In this document: positions 40,949-50,181 of the stretch, piece by piece
How the letters are laid out: every line of letters begins with the position of its first letter
Numbering within the stretch: position 1 is the first letter of the stretch
DNA from: an uncultured Bacteroidales bacterium
GTDB lineage: Bacteria > Bacteroidota > Bacteroidia > Bacteroidales > UBA932
DNA length: 64,000 bases
Reading direction: 5' to 3'
Assembly (NCBI GenBank): GCA_944326325.1
Contig: CALVDQ010000004.1
Location: 62,001-126,000, forward strand
Translations under genes and position numbers: made by a program
The notes under the pieces: model-generated
The model's input: only the letters and a program-made list of their open reading frames with translations
Database searches by the model: none
What the model was told of the DNA's origin: nothing

Positions 40949-43900
40949 ATGAAATGTATTTTTTTATCTTCGATTATCATCATTCTTGCCTTGCTGGATG
41001 CCAGTGCTGCGATAAATTCACAATACGATTTCGAATCGGGAGTCCCGGGATTTGTCCGGGTGGCCGGAAACGGTGAGGTCCTTTCTTCTACGGACAAGTT
41101 CAAGGACGGAAACTCTTCGGTCAGATTCTCTTGGAAAGGCCAGGCTGCGCTTGTGTTTACGAACTGTACGGACATCGAGGCGTCCATGAAAGTGAACGGG
41201 GCCGGACTGATGGTCTGGATATACAACACTTCTCCGATGGACGAGCCTCTCCGCTTTACATTCTGGAACTGGAGCGACGAGGAAATATGCCATTTTGATT
41301 TCAGCATGGATTTCAAGGGCTGGAGGACGGCTTGGATAAAATATATCGACATGCCTTGTCCTTACGGCCATTACGGGGACAGGAAGCCTGCCGAAAGACC
41401 CGTGAACGTCGCCCGTATGACGGTCTCCCCTCCTGCTTCGGTCCCGGAGGGCACCATCTATATTGACAGGGTGACATTCTCAACGAAAAAGCTGCATGAC
41501 CAGATTACTCCTGACAAGCAGATACCCGAGAACAACTATAACCTTACCAGGAATCTCTGGCATTGGTGCCGTCTTTGGGAATGGGAGCAGTACCCTCCTC
41601 TGGCTGTATCGCAGATCACTCCGGATCAGGAAAAGATGCTTGAGACTGTCGAGGAAAGGATGGACAAGGAGATAAGGGCAGGGAATTCCAGCGCCAACTA
41701 CGTCAAGAATACACTGCTCGGCAGGGCGGACGACATGTATGTCAAATATCGCCTCCAGCGGCTGCCCGACGGTTCCGTCACGGGGGCGCCTTTGCTGAGC
41801 GATGACGAATTCAACAATTCAAAGGGTGAGATGCGTATCCGATTCATCGGGCAGATGATAAACTACTACGCCCAGGATTATGTCTACACAGGCAACAGGT
41901 CCAACCTTGAAAAGGTGTTCGTCATCATGGACCATGCCATAGACCAGGGTTTCGCCTATGGCAGCGGACAGGGGACGAACCATCATTACGGATATCAGGT
42001 AAGGGAGCTTTACCGTGGAATGTGGATGCTGCGTGACGAGATAGCCGCCGCAGGGAAGACGGACGAATACCTCAAGGTTCTGGAGTACTGGAGCGCATTG
42101 CAGGAGTCCCGTCTGCCGTTCGTCTATGGACGTGATGAGATTCTCGACAGCTGGCATACACTGCTTGAGACGCAGGTGATATCGGCGATGATGAATCCTG
42201 ACCCTGCCACCAGATATGCCAAGATGGCGGCACTTTCCAGATGGCTTTCAGGTTCCCTCGCATATTCTCCGGGAACGCTCGGCGGCCTGAAGGTTGACGG
42301 TACGTCCTTCCATCATGGAGGTCATTATCCTGCATATTCGGTCGGGGCCTTTGCGGCGGTAGGGGAATTCTGCCGGTATGCGGCCGGTACCGATTTCGTC
42401 ATAACGGAGGATGCGAGACGTACGTTCAAGCATGTCCTGCTTACCATGAGGGACTACTGCAACCTTACGGACTGGGGTGTAGGCATCTGCGGACGTCATC
42501 CGTTCAACGGATCCATACCGAAGGCTGACATAGAGGCTTTTGCATCCCTTGCCCTGCTCGGCGACCTGACAGGTTCAGGACTCCAGGCCGATCCGGAACT
42601 CGGCGGAGCGTATCTTTACCTCGGGGGAAATGAGCCGGAGTCGGTGGCTGCCCTAAGAAAAGCCGGGATTTCAGCATCTTCTGCTCCGGAAGGCTTTTTC
42701 GTGCTGAACTACGCAGCCCTCGGGATCCATCGCAGAGGAAACTGGATGCTGTCGCTGAAAGCCTACAATTCGGATGTTTGGGGTTCGGAGATCTATACCG
42801 CAGACAACCGTTTCGGCCGGTATCAGAGCTACGGGACAGCCCAGCTTATCGGATCGGGAAATCCTGTCTCTGCCGAGGCAAGCGGATTCTCCCAGGACGG
42901 ATGGGACTGGAACAGGGTGCCGGGAGCCACCGCAGTCCACCTGCCGTTCGAGATGCTTGACAGCCCTCTGCCGGGGACGCTTATGGAGCGGAACGATTCC
43001 AGGTTCCCGGGCGTGTCTTCCCTGGAAGGCAGAAACGGAGTGCTCGCTTTCGAGTACGTAGAGAAGGACCGGAAGAATTTCTGTGCAGGCGCTACAGCGA
43101 CCAAGAGTGTCTTCTGCTTCGACAACAGGATAGTCTATATTGGCAGCGGGATTTCCAACACGAACAACTACGGCTATCCGACCGAAACCACCCTGTACCA
43201 GCAGAGGATCGATGAGAAAGAGGGGATGATAGTGGATATAAACGATGATTATTTCGGAGATTTCCCGTTCCCGTCCACCTACCGGTTCGCCGGTGACGGC
43301 CAGGCTGTGCTCAATGATCTGTACGGCAATTTCTTCATCATCCCTGAAGCTGCAGGCCTTACCGTTGTCAAGCAGAACCAGACCTCGCCTTCCGATACAA
43401 GGAAGAAAACCGGTACCGGCGATTTCCTGACAGCCTATATCGACCACGGTGTATCTCCGGACAATGCCTCCTATGAATATATGATGCTTATACAGCCTTC
43501 GAACAAGGAGGTGAAGACTTTCTCCAAGTCTCTCCCGTATACAGTCATCCGCAGGGACAATGGCGCCCACGTCGTCAATGACCATATTACAGGTATCACC
43601 GCCTATATCTGCTATGAGGCGTACGACGGGGCTTCTTCGGCGGAGGCTTTCGCTACCCTGCCGAAAGGGAAGGCGGCCCGGCCATGTCTCCCTGTATCCG
43701 CCATCGATGCCGAGACCATCGTGATGGAAAGGTCTCTGGAGGACGGTACCGTAGTGATGAGTATCTGCACTCCGGATCTCGGCATCACCCAGAAGGGATA
43801 CACGACTCCTCAGCCGAGCCAGCCTCTCCTGAAGAATGTCGTAATCGACGGGGCATGGGAACTTGCATCCCCGTCCGAGAACGTCAGCCTTACGTCTGCA

Positions 43901-43972
43901 GGCGGCAAGACATCCGTTACCGCCACCTGCAAAGACGGACAGCCGGTGGAGTTCAGGTTGAAGCGGATCTGA
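40949..43972 (+). CDS. PL8 polysaccharide lyase (chondroitinase type), rightward copy
   Basis: The 1007-residue protein has a signal peptide (about 1-21, ending DASAA), a lyase N-terminal beta-sandwich (about 25-185), an alpha/alpha toroid (about 190-550) and C-terminal beta domains. Catalytic residues by spacing are His456 and Tyr463 in HHGGHYPAYSVG, and Arg516 in CGRHPFNGS, again with 7- and 60-residue gaps. It differs strongly from the leftward PL8 in most positions, though both share the same plan, so the two probably differ in substrate sulfation or in endo/exo mode. It is first in an operon with SusC (56-bp gap). It acts in the periplasm or at the surface. Confidence 0.9.
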   Translation: MKCIFLSSIIIILALLDASAAINSQYDFESGVPGFVRVAGNGEVLSSTDKFKDGNSSVRFSWKGQAALVFTNCTDIEASMKVNGAGLMVWIYNTSPMDEPLRFTFWNWSDEEICHFDFSMDFKGWRTAWIKYIDMPCPYGHYGDRKPAERPVNVARMTVSPPASVPEGTIYIDRVTFSTKKLHDQITPDKQIPENNYNLTRNLWHWCRLWEWEQYPPLAVSQITPDQEKMLETVEERMDKEIRAGNSSANYVKNTLLGRADDMYVKYRLQRLPDGSVTGAPLLSDDEFNNSKGEMRIRFIGQMINYYAQDYVYTGNRSNLEKVFVIMDHAIDQGFAYGSGQGTNHHYGYQVRELYRGMWMLRDEIAAAGKTDEYLKVLEYWSALQESRLPFVYGRDEILDSWHTLLETQVISAMMNPDPATRYAKMAALSRWLSGSLAYSPGTLGGLKVDGTSFHHGGHYPAYSVGAFAAVGEFCRYAAGTDFVITEDARRTFKHVLLTMRDYCNLTDWGVGICGRHPFNGSIPKADIEAFASLALLGDLTGSGLQADPELGGAYLYLGGNEPESVAALRKAGISASSAPEGFFVLNYAALGIHRRGNWMLSLKAYNSDVWGSEIYTADNRFGRYQSYGTAQLIGSGNPVSAEASGFSQDGWDWNRVPGATAVHLPFEMLDSPLPGTLMERNDSRFPGVSSLEGRNGVLAFEYVEKDRKNFCAGATATKSVFCFDNRIVYIGSGISNTNNYGYPTETTLYQQRIDEKEGMIVDINDDYFGDFPFPSTYRFAGDGQAVLNDLYGNFFIIPEAAGLTVVKQNQTSPSDTRKKTGTGDFLTAYIDHGVSPDNASYEYMMLIQPSNKEVKTFSKSLPYTVIRRDNGAHVVNDHITGITAYICYEAYDGASSAEAFATLPKGKAARPCLPVSAIDAETIVMERSLEDGTVVMSICTPDLGITQKGYTTPQPSQPLLKNVVIDGAWELASPSENVSLTSAGGKTSVTATCKDGQPVEFRLKRI

Positions 43973-44028
43973 ATGCCCGTGAAAGAATATAACCAGACAA
44001 ACAATGGAAAATCAACACTCTTGAACTA

Positions 44029-47000
44029 ATGTATAGACTAACTGTATTATTGACATCGCTGGCTTTCCTCATCGCATCAGCGTGGGAAATGTCGGCCCAA
44101 AACACTGAGATCAAAGGTCGTGTTACGGATACGTCCGGAGAGCCGCTCGTTGCAGTAACTGTCTACGAGTCCGGAAACACATCCAATGGAACAGTTACCG
44201 ATATGGATGGAAACTACTCTATAACGGTAGCGCCGACTGCTACTCTTGTGTTCTCATGCCTCGGGTTCGAGGAGATTCAGGAACCTGTTTCAAAGAGGAA
44301 CACTATCAATGTCACCATGTCTGAAGAACAGCTTTCTCTCGATGCTGCAGAAGTGGTGAGTGTGGGATATGGATCTGTGGCAAGACGAGATCTGACCGGT
44401 TCTGTGAGCAAGGTGGATATGGGTGAGATCATGAAGGCGCCCGTAACAACGTTTGACCAGGCCCTTACCGGCCGTGTCGCCGGTGTGGTAGTAACGACAT
44501 CCGACGGTTCTCTCGGCTCGGAAGCCAATATCGTGATCAGGGGAAACAACTCTCTGACACAGAGCAGTGCCCCTCTTTATGTCATTGACGGCTTCCCGTC
44601 CGAAAGTTCCCTGGCATTGTCGTTGAACTCGGCGGATATCGAGAGCATAGATATTCTGAAGGATGCCTCGGCAACGGCCATATACGGTGCCCGAGGAGCT
44701 AATGGTGTCATTGTCATAACCACCAAGCAGGGTGTGGAAGGCAAACCGAAGGTATCATTCAGTGCATCCTGGACAGGTAACAAGCTCTACAACAAGATTG
44801 ACCTGATGGATGCGTACGAGTTCGTAGACTTCCAGACCGACATCTTCAGTCAGTCCGGAGGTTCGAACATTTACCTGACACATGACGGCGAGACGTATGA
44901 CATTGAGGAATATCGGAATGTCTCGTCATACGACTGGCAGGACATGATATACCGGCCGGCCCTTGTCCAGAACTACAATATTTCGCTTTCCGGAGGAAGC
45001 AAGGAAACGGGGACGAGGTATGCTGCAAACTTCTCTGTCCTCGATCAGGACGGTATCATCGTAAACTCCAACTTCCAAAGGTATCAGGGCAAGATAAACC
45101 TTTCCCAGAATATCGGAAAGAAGATAAAGGCCGATCTGAATGTGAATTATTCCAGGGCTGTAACCAGCGGAACCAACCCTACTACAGCGCAGCAGGGTTC
45201 ATCCGCTTCAGGCTGGCTCATTTATTCCGTATGGGGCTACCGTCCGGTGAAGCCTATATGGGATACGTCGTCTGATGACGAGTTTCTGATGTCTCCGATA
45301 GACGAGGAGATAGCGGACTCCAACGACTACCGTTTCAATCCTGCCCTGTCTGTCCGCAACGAGTACAGGAAGACAATCCAGGATTACATGAACGCGCAAC
45401 TGGGACTCACATACACTATCATCCCGGATCTTGTGCTGAAAGTGACAGGTACATACACATACCAGAACAGACGTCGTGAAGAGTTCAACGGTACGCAGAC
45501 CTATACCGGTTATGAAGGGTCTCCTTCAGGAAACGGTATAAACGGAGCGATCTACATCACGAACTGGGTGACCTGGCTTAATGAAAACACCCTGACATGG
45601 ACCAAGCATATCCGCAGGGCTCATCATCTTACTCTTCTAGGTGGTGTGACATTCCAGGGGCAGACCAGCGATTATAAGGGTTCGAGAGCAACCCAGATGA
45701 CTACTGAAGCCCTTGGCCTCAACGGCATGAATACCGGAAAGTATCAGACGGTCACTCCGTGGGAGTATAACTGGAGAATGATGTCCGGTCTTTTCAGGCT
45801 GCAGTATAACTACCGTTACAAATATTACCTTACCGCTTCTTTCCGTGCGGACGGTTCGTCCAAGTTCCCTAAAGACAACCAGTGGGGCTATTTCCCGTCC
45901 ATGGGTCTTTCCTGGAACTTCAACAGGGAGGAACTTCTGAAGAACAGCAGTTGGCTGAAGAACGGTAAACTCCGTCTTTCATGGGGACTTACAGGTAACA
46001 ACAGGACAACGACACCGTATGACTTCTATTCGCAGATAATGACTTCTCCGGGAAGTTCGGATTCAATGGACTATGTATTCAACGGGGAGATAGTGTCCGG
46101 CTATTATCCGGCAAATCTCGGAAACTCGAATCTGAAGTGGGAGACCACGGAGCAGTGGAATGTCGGTGTCGACCTGAGCTTCTTCGAGGGGGACAGGATA
46201 AAGCTGACGGCAGACTGGTACATGAAGAACACGTATGACCTTTTGCTTCAGGCAACCATGCCTTCATCTTCCGGCCATACTTCAGCTATGATGAACATAG
46301 GGTCAATGCGTAATTCAGGATGGGAGTTCTCGTTGGAGACGCTGAATATCAACAAGAAGAATTTCCAGTGGACGACTTCGTTCAATATTGCGTTCAACAG
46401 GAACAAGGTCACTGCCCTGACAAATAACCAGTACTCCCTGCTTACATCTGTCCAGTGGGAGAACAAGTTTAACAGCCAGTATCCTTATATAACCCAGGTA
46501 GGAAAACCTTCCGGAATGATGTACGGGTATATATACGAGGGTACTTACAAGGCGGACGATTTCATCGGGAACTCGCTCAAGGACGGGGTTGCCTCGCTTT
46601 CCAGCGTTGCAAGGTCCGAAATACAGCCGGGTGATCCAAAATACAGGGATATTAACCATGACGGTGTTGTGGATGACAATGACCGTACAATCATAGGATG
46701 CGGACAGCCTCTTCATACCGGAGGTTTCGGCAACTCATTCTATTTTTACGGTTTCGATGTGAACGTATTTTTCTCGTGGAGCTACGGTAATGATATCCTG
46801 AATGCCAACAGACTCATTTTCGAGAACGGTTCCCTGTCAAACCTCAACCAGCTTGCAACGTATGTCGACAGGTTCGATCCTGTAGACAATCCTACAAGTG
46901 ACATCCCGAGGGTCCGGGCCGAGGGTATGTTCGTATATTCATCGAGAGTTATCGAAGATGGCTCTTTCCTGAAGTTGAGGAACGTGTCGATCGGTTATAC

Positions 47001-47202
47001 CTTGCCAAGAAGGGTGCTGAGAAAGATGCATTTCGACACGATGAGGGTATATGTTTCGGCGGATAACATCTGGACATGGACCAACTATTCCGGTCCGGAT
47101 CCCGAAGTATCCACAAGGAACTCTGTCCTTACTCCAGGATTTGACTGGTCGGCATACCCGAGGGCATTCGGGCTGACTGCAGGTCTATCATTCACATTCT
47201 GA
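44029..47202 (+). CDS. SusC-like TonB-dependent outer-membrane receptor
   Basis: The 1057-residue protein has a signal peptide (about 1-23), then a carboxypeptidase-regulatory-like domain (about 27-100, IKGRVTDTSGEPLVAVTV). The TonB-box-like AAEVVSVGYG (near 105-115) and a plug domain (about 120-230, with GNNSLTQSSAPLYVIDG and YGARGANGVIVITTK) follow. A 22-strand barrel ends in GLTAGLSFTF. There is no STN domain, so it is not an anti-sigma-linked receptor. It imports GAG oligosaccharides with energy from TonB, together with the SusD lipoprotein encoded 14 bp downstream. Confidence 0.95.
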   Translation: MYRLTVLLTSLAFLIASAWEMSAQNTEIKGRVTDTSGEPLVAVTVYESGNTSNGTVTDMDGNYSITVAPTATLVFSCLGFEEIQEPVSKRNTINVTMSEEQLSLDAAEVVSVGYGSVARRDLTGSVSKVDMGEIMKAPVTTFDQALTGRVAGVVVTTSDGSLGSEANIVIRGNNSLTQSSAPLYVIDGFPSESSLALSLNSADIESIDILKDASATAIYGARGANGVIVITTKQGVEGKPKVSFSASWTGNKLYNKIDLMDAYEFVDFQTDIFSQSGGSNIYLTHDGETYDIEEYRNVSSYDWQDMIYRPALVQNYNISLSGGSKETGTRYAANFSVLDQDGIIVNSNFQRYQGKINLSQNIGKKIKADLNVNYSRAVTSGTNPTTAQQGSSASGWLIYSVWGYRPVKPIWDTSSDDEFLMSPIDEEIADSNDYRFNPALSVRNEYRKTIQDYMNAQLGLTYTIIPDLVLKVTGTYTYQNRRREEFNGTQTYTGYEGSPSGNGINGAIYITNWVTWLNENTLTWTKHIRRAHHLTLLGGVTFQGQTSDYKGSRATQMTTEALGLNGMNTGKYQTVTPWEYNWRMMSGLFRLQYNYRYKYYLTASFRADGSSKFPKDNQWGYFPSMGLSWNFNREELLKNSSWLKNGKLRLSWGLTGNNRTTTPYDFYSQIMTSPGSSDSMDYVFNGEIVSGYYPANLGNSNLKWETTEQWNVGVDLSFFEGDRIKLTADWYMKNTYDLLLQATMPSSSGHTSAMMNIGSMRNSGWEFSLETLNINKKNFQWTTSFNIAFNRNKVTALTNNQYSLLTSVQWENKFNSQYPYITQVGKPSGMMYGYIYEGTYKADDFIGNSLKDGVASLSSVARSEIQPGDPKYRDINHDGVVDDNDRTIIGCGQPLHTGGFGNSFYFYGFDVNVFFSWSYGNDILNANRLIFENGSLSNLNQLATYVDRFDPVDNPTSDIPRVRAEGMFVYSSRVIEDGSFLKLRNVSIGYTLPRRVLRKMHFDTMRVYVSADNIWTWTNYSGPDPEVSTRNSVLTPGFDWSAYPRAFGLTAGLSFTF

Positions 47203-47216
47203 CATTTGGAGGTATT

Positions 47217-48950
47217 ATGAAGAAAAAGATATATAGTATATTTGCGGCTGTCCCGATGGCTCTTGCCGTAGTATCCTGCAATTTCCTTGATGTCGACCCT
47301 GAGGTGATAACAGACGGGAACTTTTATAATTCCGAGCAGGAAGTCATCTATGGGCTGGCAGGTGTCTACGGGGTTATAAACAGCGAGGAGTTCTACGGGA
47401 ACAATTATTCACTTATGTTGTCCAACACCGATGATCTCTGCTATTATAACAGGACTACGGCGAACAACTACTCAGTATGGTACAGGCACGATGCCAGTTC
47501 CCCTGAAATCTATTCGGCATGGACGATGATCTACAGAGGCGTAAACAATGCCAATGCATTCATGGAAGCCGTGCAGAATTCCGAATTTGACCAGGATCAC
47601 AAGTATTATAACGAGGCCCGCTTCCTGAGGGCGTACTATCATTTCATACTTGCCCAGGCATGGGGGGATATCCCGGTCAGGAAGACAGCCGTAACGGAGC
47701 TCGGCACGGATGAAACGAATTGTCCTGCAACTCCGCAGCTTCAGGCGCTCCAGTGGGTCGCTTCTGAAATGGAAGCCTGCCTTGACCTCGCGGATACCGA
47801 GCTTACTAATGCTCCGTCAAGGATAACCAGATATACCATTCTCGGAATCCTCTCGAGAGTCTATCTGTTCATGGCTGGAGAGACGGTTTCCGGGAACGAC
47901 TCATATAAACATGAATATTTCGGCAAGGCAAGGGATTATGCCGACATGGTGATTACTGAAGCAGGCGAGGAAGGTTCAAATATCCTGTATCTCAACCCAA
48001 GCTATTCCCAGTTCTTCATCAACATGATTGAGGATGTCTATGATCCTCATGAGTCCTTGTGGGAGGCCGATTTCATGGGTAACAGGTCCAGTTCGGACAA
48101 CTGGAGCAATGGCCGTATAGGCGATCTCATTGGTCTTCAGAGTACGGCTGATGTCGGAACATACGGTGAGGTGAACTGCAACTACGCATACGGGCAGTAT
48201 AACGGTTCGATGAAGCTGTGGAACCTTTACTGGACTGAGGACAGAACCGATGATGAAGACGAACTTCAGGATGACGAGGCGGCAGGATGGGATGCCCGGC
48301 AGGCTTGGAATATGCCTCCGTACAATTATGCCGGCGGTTCTTTCACGGCTGGCGGTGTGACGACTACCTGGAGGGGCGGTATTGACAAGACTCCGTACAG
48401 GGTATCCCCTAATACGACTTTTGATGTACCTACCATAGCAAGAGGCGTCCGGAATTGCGGAAAATATCGTCGCGAGACTATATACGAAGGCGTCAAGGGG
48501 GACAGGGGAACATTTACTCCTATAAATTATCCGATTCTCCGCTACTCCGATGTCCTTCTGATGTATGCCGAGGCTTCCAACGAGTATGAGGGTCCTACCC
48601 AGAGGGCTTATGATATGGTGAAGAAGGTCAGGGACAGGGCCGGTATCAAGACCCGTGACTATTCCGAATATTCATCCCAGGAGGCATTCCGTCAGTTCGT
48701 CCGCAATGAGAGAGGTCGGGAACTGTGCTTCGAATCCCTGAGAAAGTATGACCTGATCAGGTGGGGTATTTTCGTGGATGCCATGAAAGGATATATCCCG
48801 GATACACAGGATACGGACTGGGGAACAGGCAATACTGCCGGTGTGGCATCCAGCACGGCTTCTGCCGTACAGGCAAGGCATATTGTCCTGCCTATACCTT
48901 CCATCGAGCTCGGTGTGAATGCTGATTTAGTACAGAATCCTCTCTGGTAG
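47217..48950 (+). CDS. SusD/RagB-like surface glycan-binding lipoprotein
   Basis: The 577-residue lipoprotein (signal ends VVSC, Cys21) has the SusD start FLDVDPEVITDGNFYNSEQEV and the TPR-like helical core with ARFLRAYYHFILAQAWGDIPV near residue 137. The conserved C-terminal part includes PILRYSDVLLMYAEA and ERGRELCFESLRKYDLIRWG. It forms the lid on the SusC channel and binds the glycan. It is the standard partner of the SusC gene just upstream. Confidence 0.95.
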   Translation: MKKKIYSIFAAVPMALAVVSCNFLDVDPEVITDGNFYNSEQEVIYGLAGVYGVINSEEFYGNNYSLMLSNTDDLCYYNRTTANNYSVWYRHDASSPEIYSAWTMIYRGVNNANAFMEAVQNSEFDQDHKYYNEARFLRAYYHFILAQAWGDIPVRKTAVTELGTDETNCPATPQLQALQWVASEMEACLDLADTELTNAPSRITRYTILGILSRVYLFMAGETVSGNDSYKHEYFGKARDYADMVITEAGEEGSNILYLNPSYSQFFINMIEDVYDPHESLWEADFMGNRSSSDNWSNGRIGDLIGLQSTADVGTYGEVNCNYAYGQYNGSMKLWNLYWTEDRTDDEDELQDDEAAGWDARQAWNMPPYNYAGGSFTAGGVTTTWRGGIDKTPYRVSPNTTFDVPTIARGVRNCGKYRRETIYEGVKGDRGTFTPINYPILRYSDVLLMYAEASNEYEGPTQRAYDMVKKVRDRAGIKTRDYSEYSSQEAFRQFVRNERGRELCFESLRKYDLIRWGIFVDAMKGYIPDTQDTDWGTGNTAGVASSTASAVQARHIVLPIPSIELGVNADLVQNPLW

Positions 48951-48982
48951 GAAACCAGATTTTGCAGCAGATTTTATCTAAA

Positions 48983-50071
48983 ATGAGAATAGTTATGATT
49001 GACAGAATATCGACATATATCGGCGGCATATTAAGCGTCCTGCTTCTTTCGGCGGGATGTGAGCAGGCGAATATATATTCGGAGGTGGACTTTAATGTCA
49101 CTCTGGATCCGTCCAACACCTACTACGCCGGAGAACCTGTGCTTTTCAACATAAGCGGCAATCCTGACAACCTCCTTTTCTACAGTGGGGAGCAGGGACA
49201 TCAGTATGAGTTCAGGAACAGGTACGAGGCAAGTCAGGAAGACGTGAATTCCATGGTACTTGACCTTTCAATCCAGCACAGACAGACTTCTGCAAGGGTG
49301 AATGCCCTTGAAATATATTACACGAATCAGTTTGACGGGCTGTTGGGTAATGACGGTCCTACGGATATTGCAAGCGTGCAGGCGATGTATGAAGCCGGTA
49401 TGGAGGGTTGGGTGCGCATACCATACGATAAGCCGACAGCTGACAACAGCAGTTACGACCAGATCAGAACCGATGGTCTCGAGGCTTATGCTGACAATTT
49501 CTGTCTTGCTTTTTTCTGGTGTCCTCCGGAGCCTGAGGAGACGGAAGACGAGACTACGGGAGAAATAACGTATCCGCATACGTTCCTGGATACATATTGG
49601 GTCAATGGAGATATTACGGTCGACATTGAGGGTACGGATGAAATGACATATACCCTTAATTCCATAATGGGCCAGACGCTTATGTATGACAGCAGGGTGG
49701 ATCCGTATATGGTGAACAAGAACCCTAATCTCAGCAACAACAACGGCTGTATCAGATTCAATACGAACAACGATATCGCCTTTGTGGGGGGATACTACGA
49801 TGTCCTGCAGTATTATTGTACCGGATGGGCTTTTTCTGTGCCAAGGTCATTTGCCGTAGTGAATCCGGATGAAGGTGTTGTCGTGAAGAATCTTCAGAAT
49901 TATGTCCCTTCCTATGAGTATACCTTTAGTGAACCGGGCACATATACTGTAACTTTTGTCGGTATAAATGAAAACTATATCGATGCTTCCGAACTCGTCA
50001 AGGAACTGACTGTAACCATCCTGCCTCCGAAGGTCGGCGGCGGGGCCGGTGATTCAACAGTCCAGGAATAA
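48983..50071 (+). CDS. DUF5017-like surface glycan-binding lipoprotein
   Basis: The start is set at the ATG at 48983; a TTG at 48962 and a second ATG at 48995 are alternatives. The signal peptide ends SAGC (Cys26 from 48983). After this comes a beta-rich domain with TYYAGEPVLFNISG and FYSGEQGHQYEFRNRY, a signature of DUF5017-type proteins that follow SusD genes. The mature protein has about 337 residues, rich in Tyr, Asp and Asn, as in SGBPs. It probably binds GAG chains at the cell surface as the accessory protein of this SusCD pair. It is the last gene before the terminator at 50115. Confidence 0.78.
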   Translation: MRIVMIDRISTYIGGILSVLLLSAGCEQANIYSEVDFNVTLDPSNTYYAGEPVLFNISGNPDNLLFYSGEQGHQYEFRNRYEASQEDVNSMVLDLSIQHRQTSARVNALEIYYTNQFDGLLGNDGPTDIASVQAMYEAGMEGWVRIPYDKPTADNSSYDQIRTDGLEAYADNFCLAFFWCPPEPEETEDETTGEITYPHTFLDTYWVNGDITVDIEGTDEMTYTLNSIMGQTLMYDSRVDPYMVNKNPNLSNNNGCIRFNTNNDIAFVGGYYDVLQYYCTGWAFSVPRSFAVVNPDEGVVVKNLQNYVPSYEYTFSEPGTYTVTFVGINENYIDASELVKELTVTILPPKVGGGAGDSTVQE

Positions 50072-50114
50072 CGTTGTCCGTTTTAAGGCAGGAAGACGGA
50101 TCCGTAAACAATGA

Positions 50115-50155
50115 CCCCCGAAAGTCGGACAAAAGACTTTCGGGGGTTCTTATTT
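50115..50155 (+). terminator. Strong rho-independent terminator after SusCD operon
   Basis: A perfect 12-bp stem pairs CCCCCGAAAGTC (50115-50126) with GACTTTCGGGGG (50135-50146) around an 8-nt loop, then TTCTTATTT. It closes the rightward operon (PL8, SusC, SusD, DUF5017) and separates it from the convergent M49 peptidase gene. Confidence 0.9.
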
Positions 50156-50181
50156 GCACGTTTTTTCAGCTCCTCATAGTC

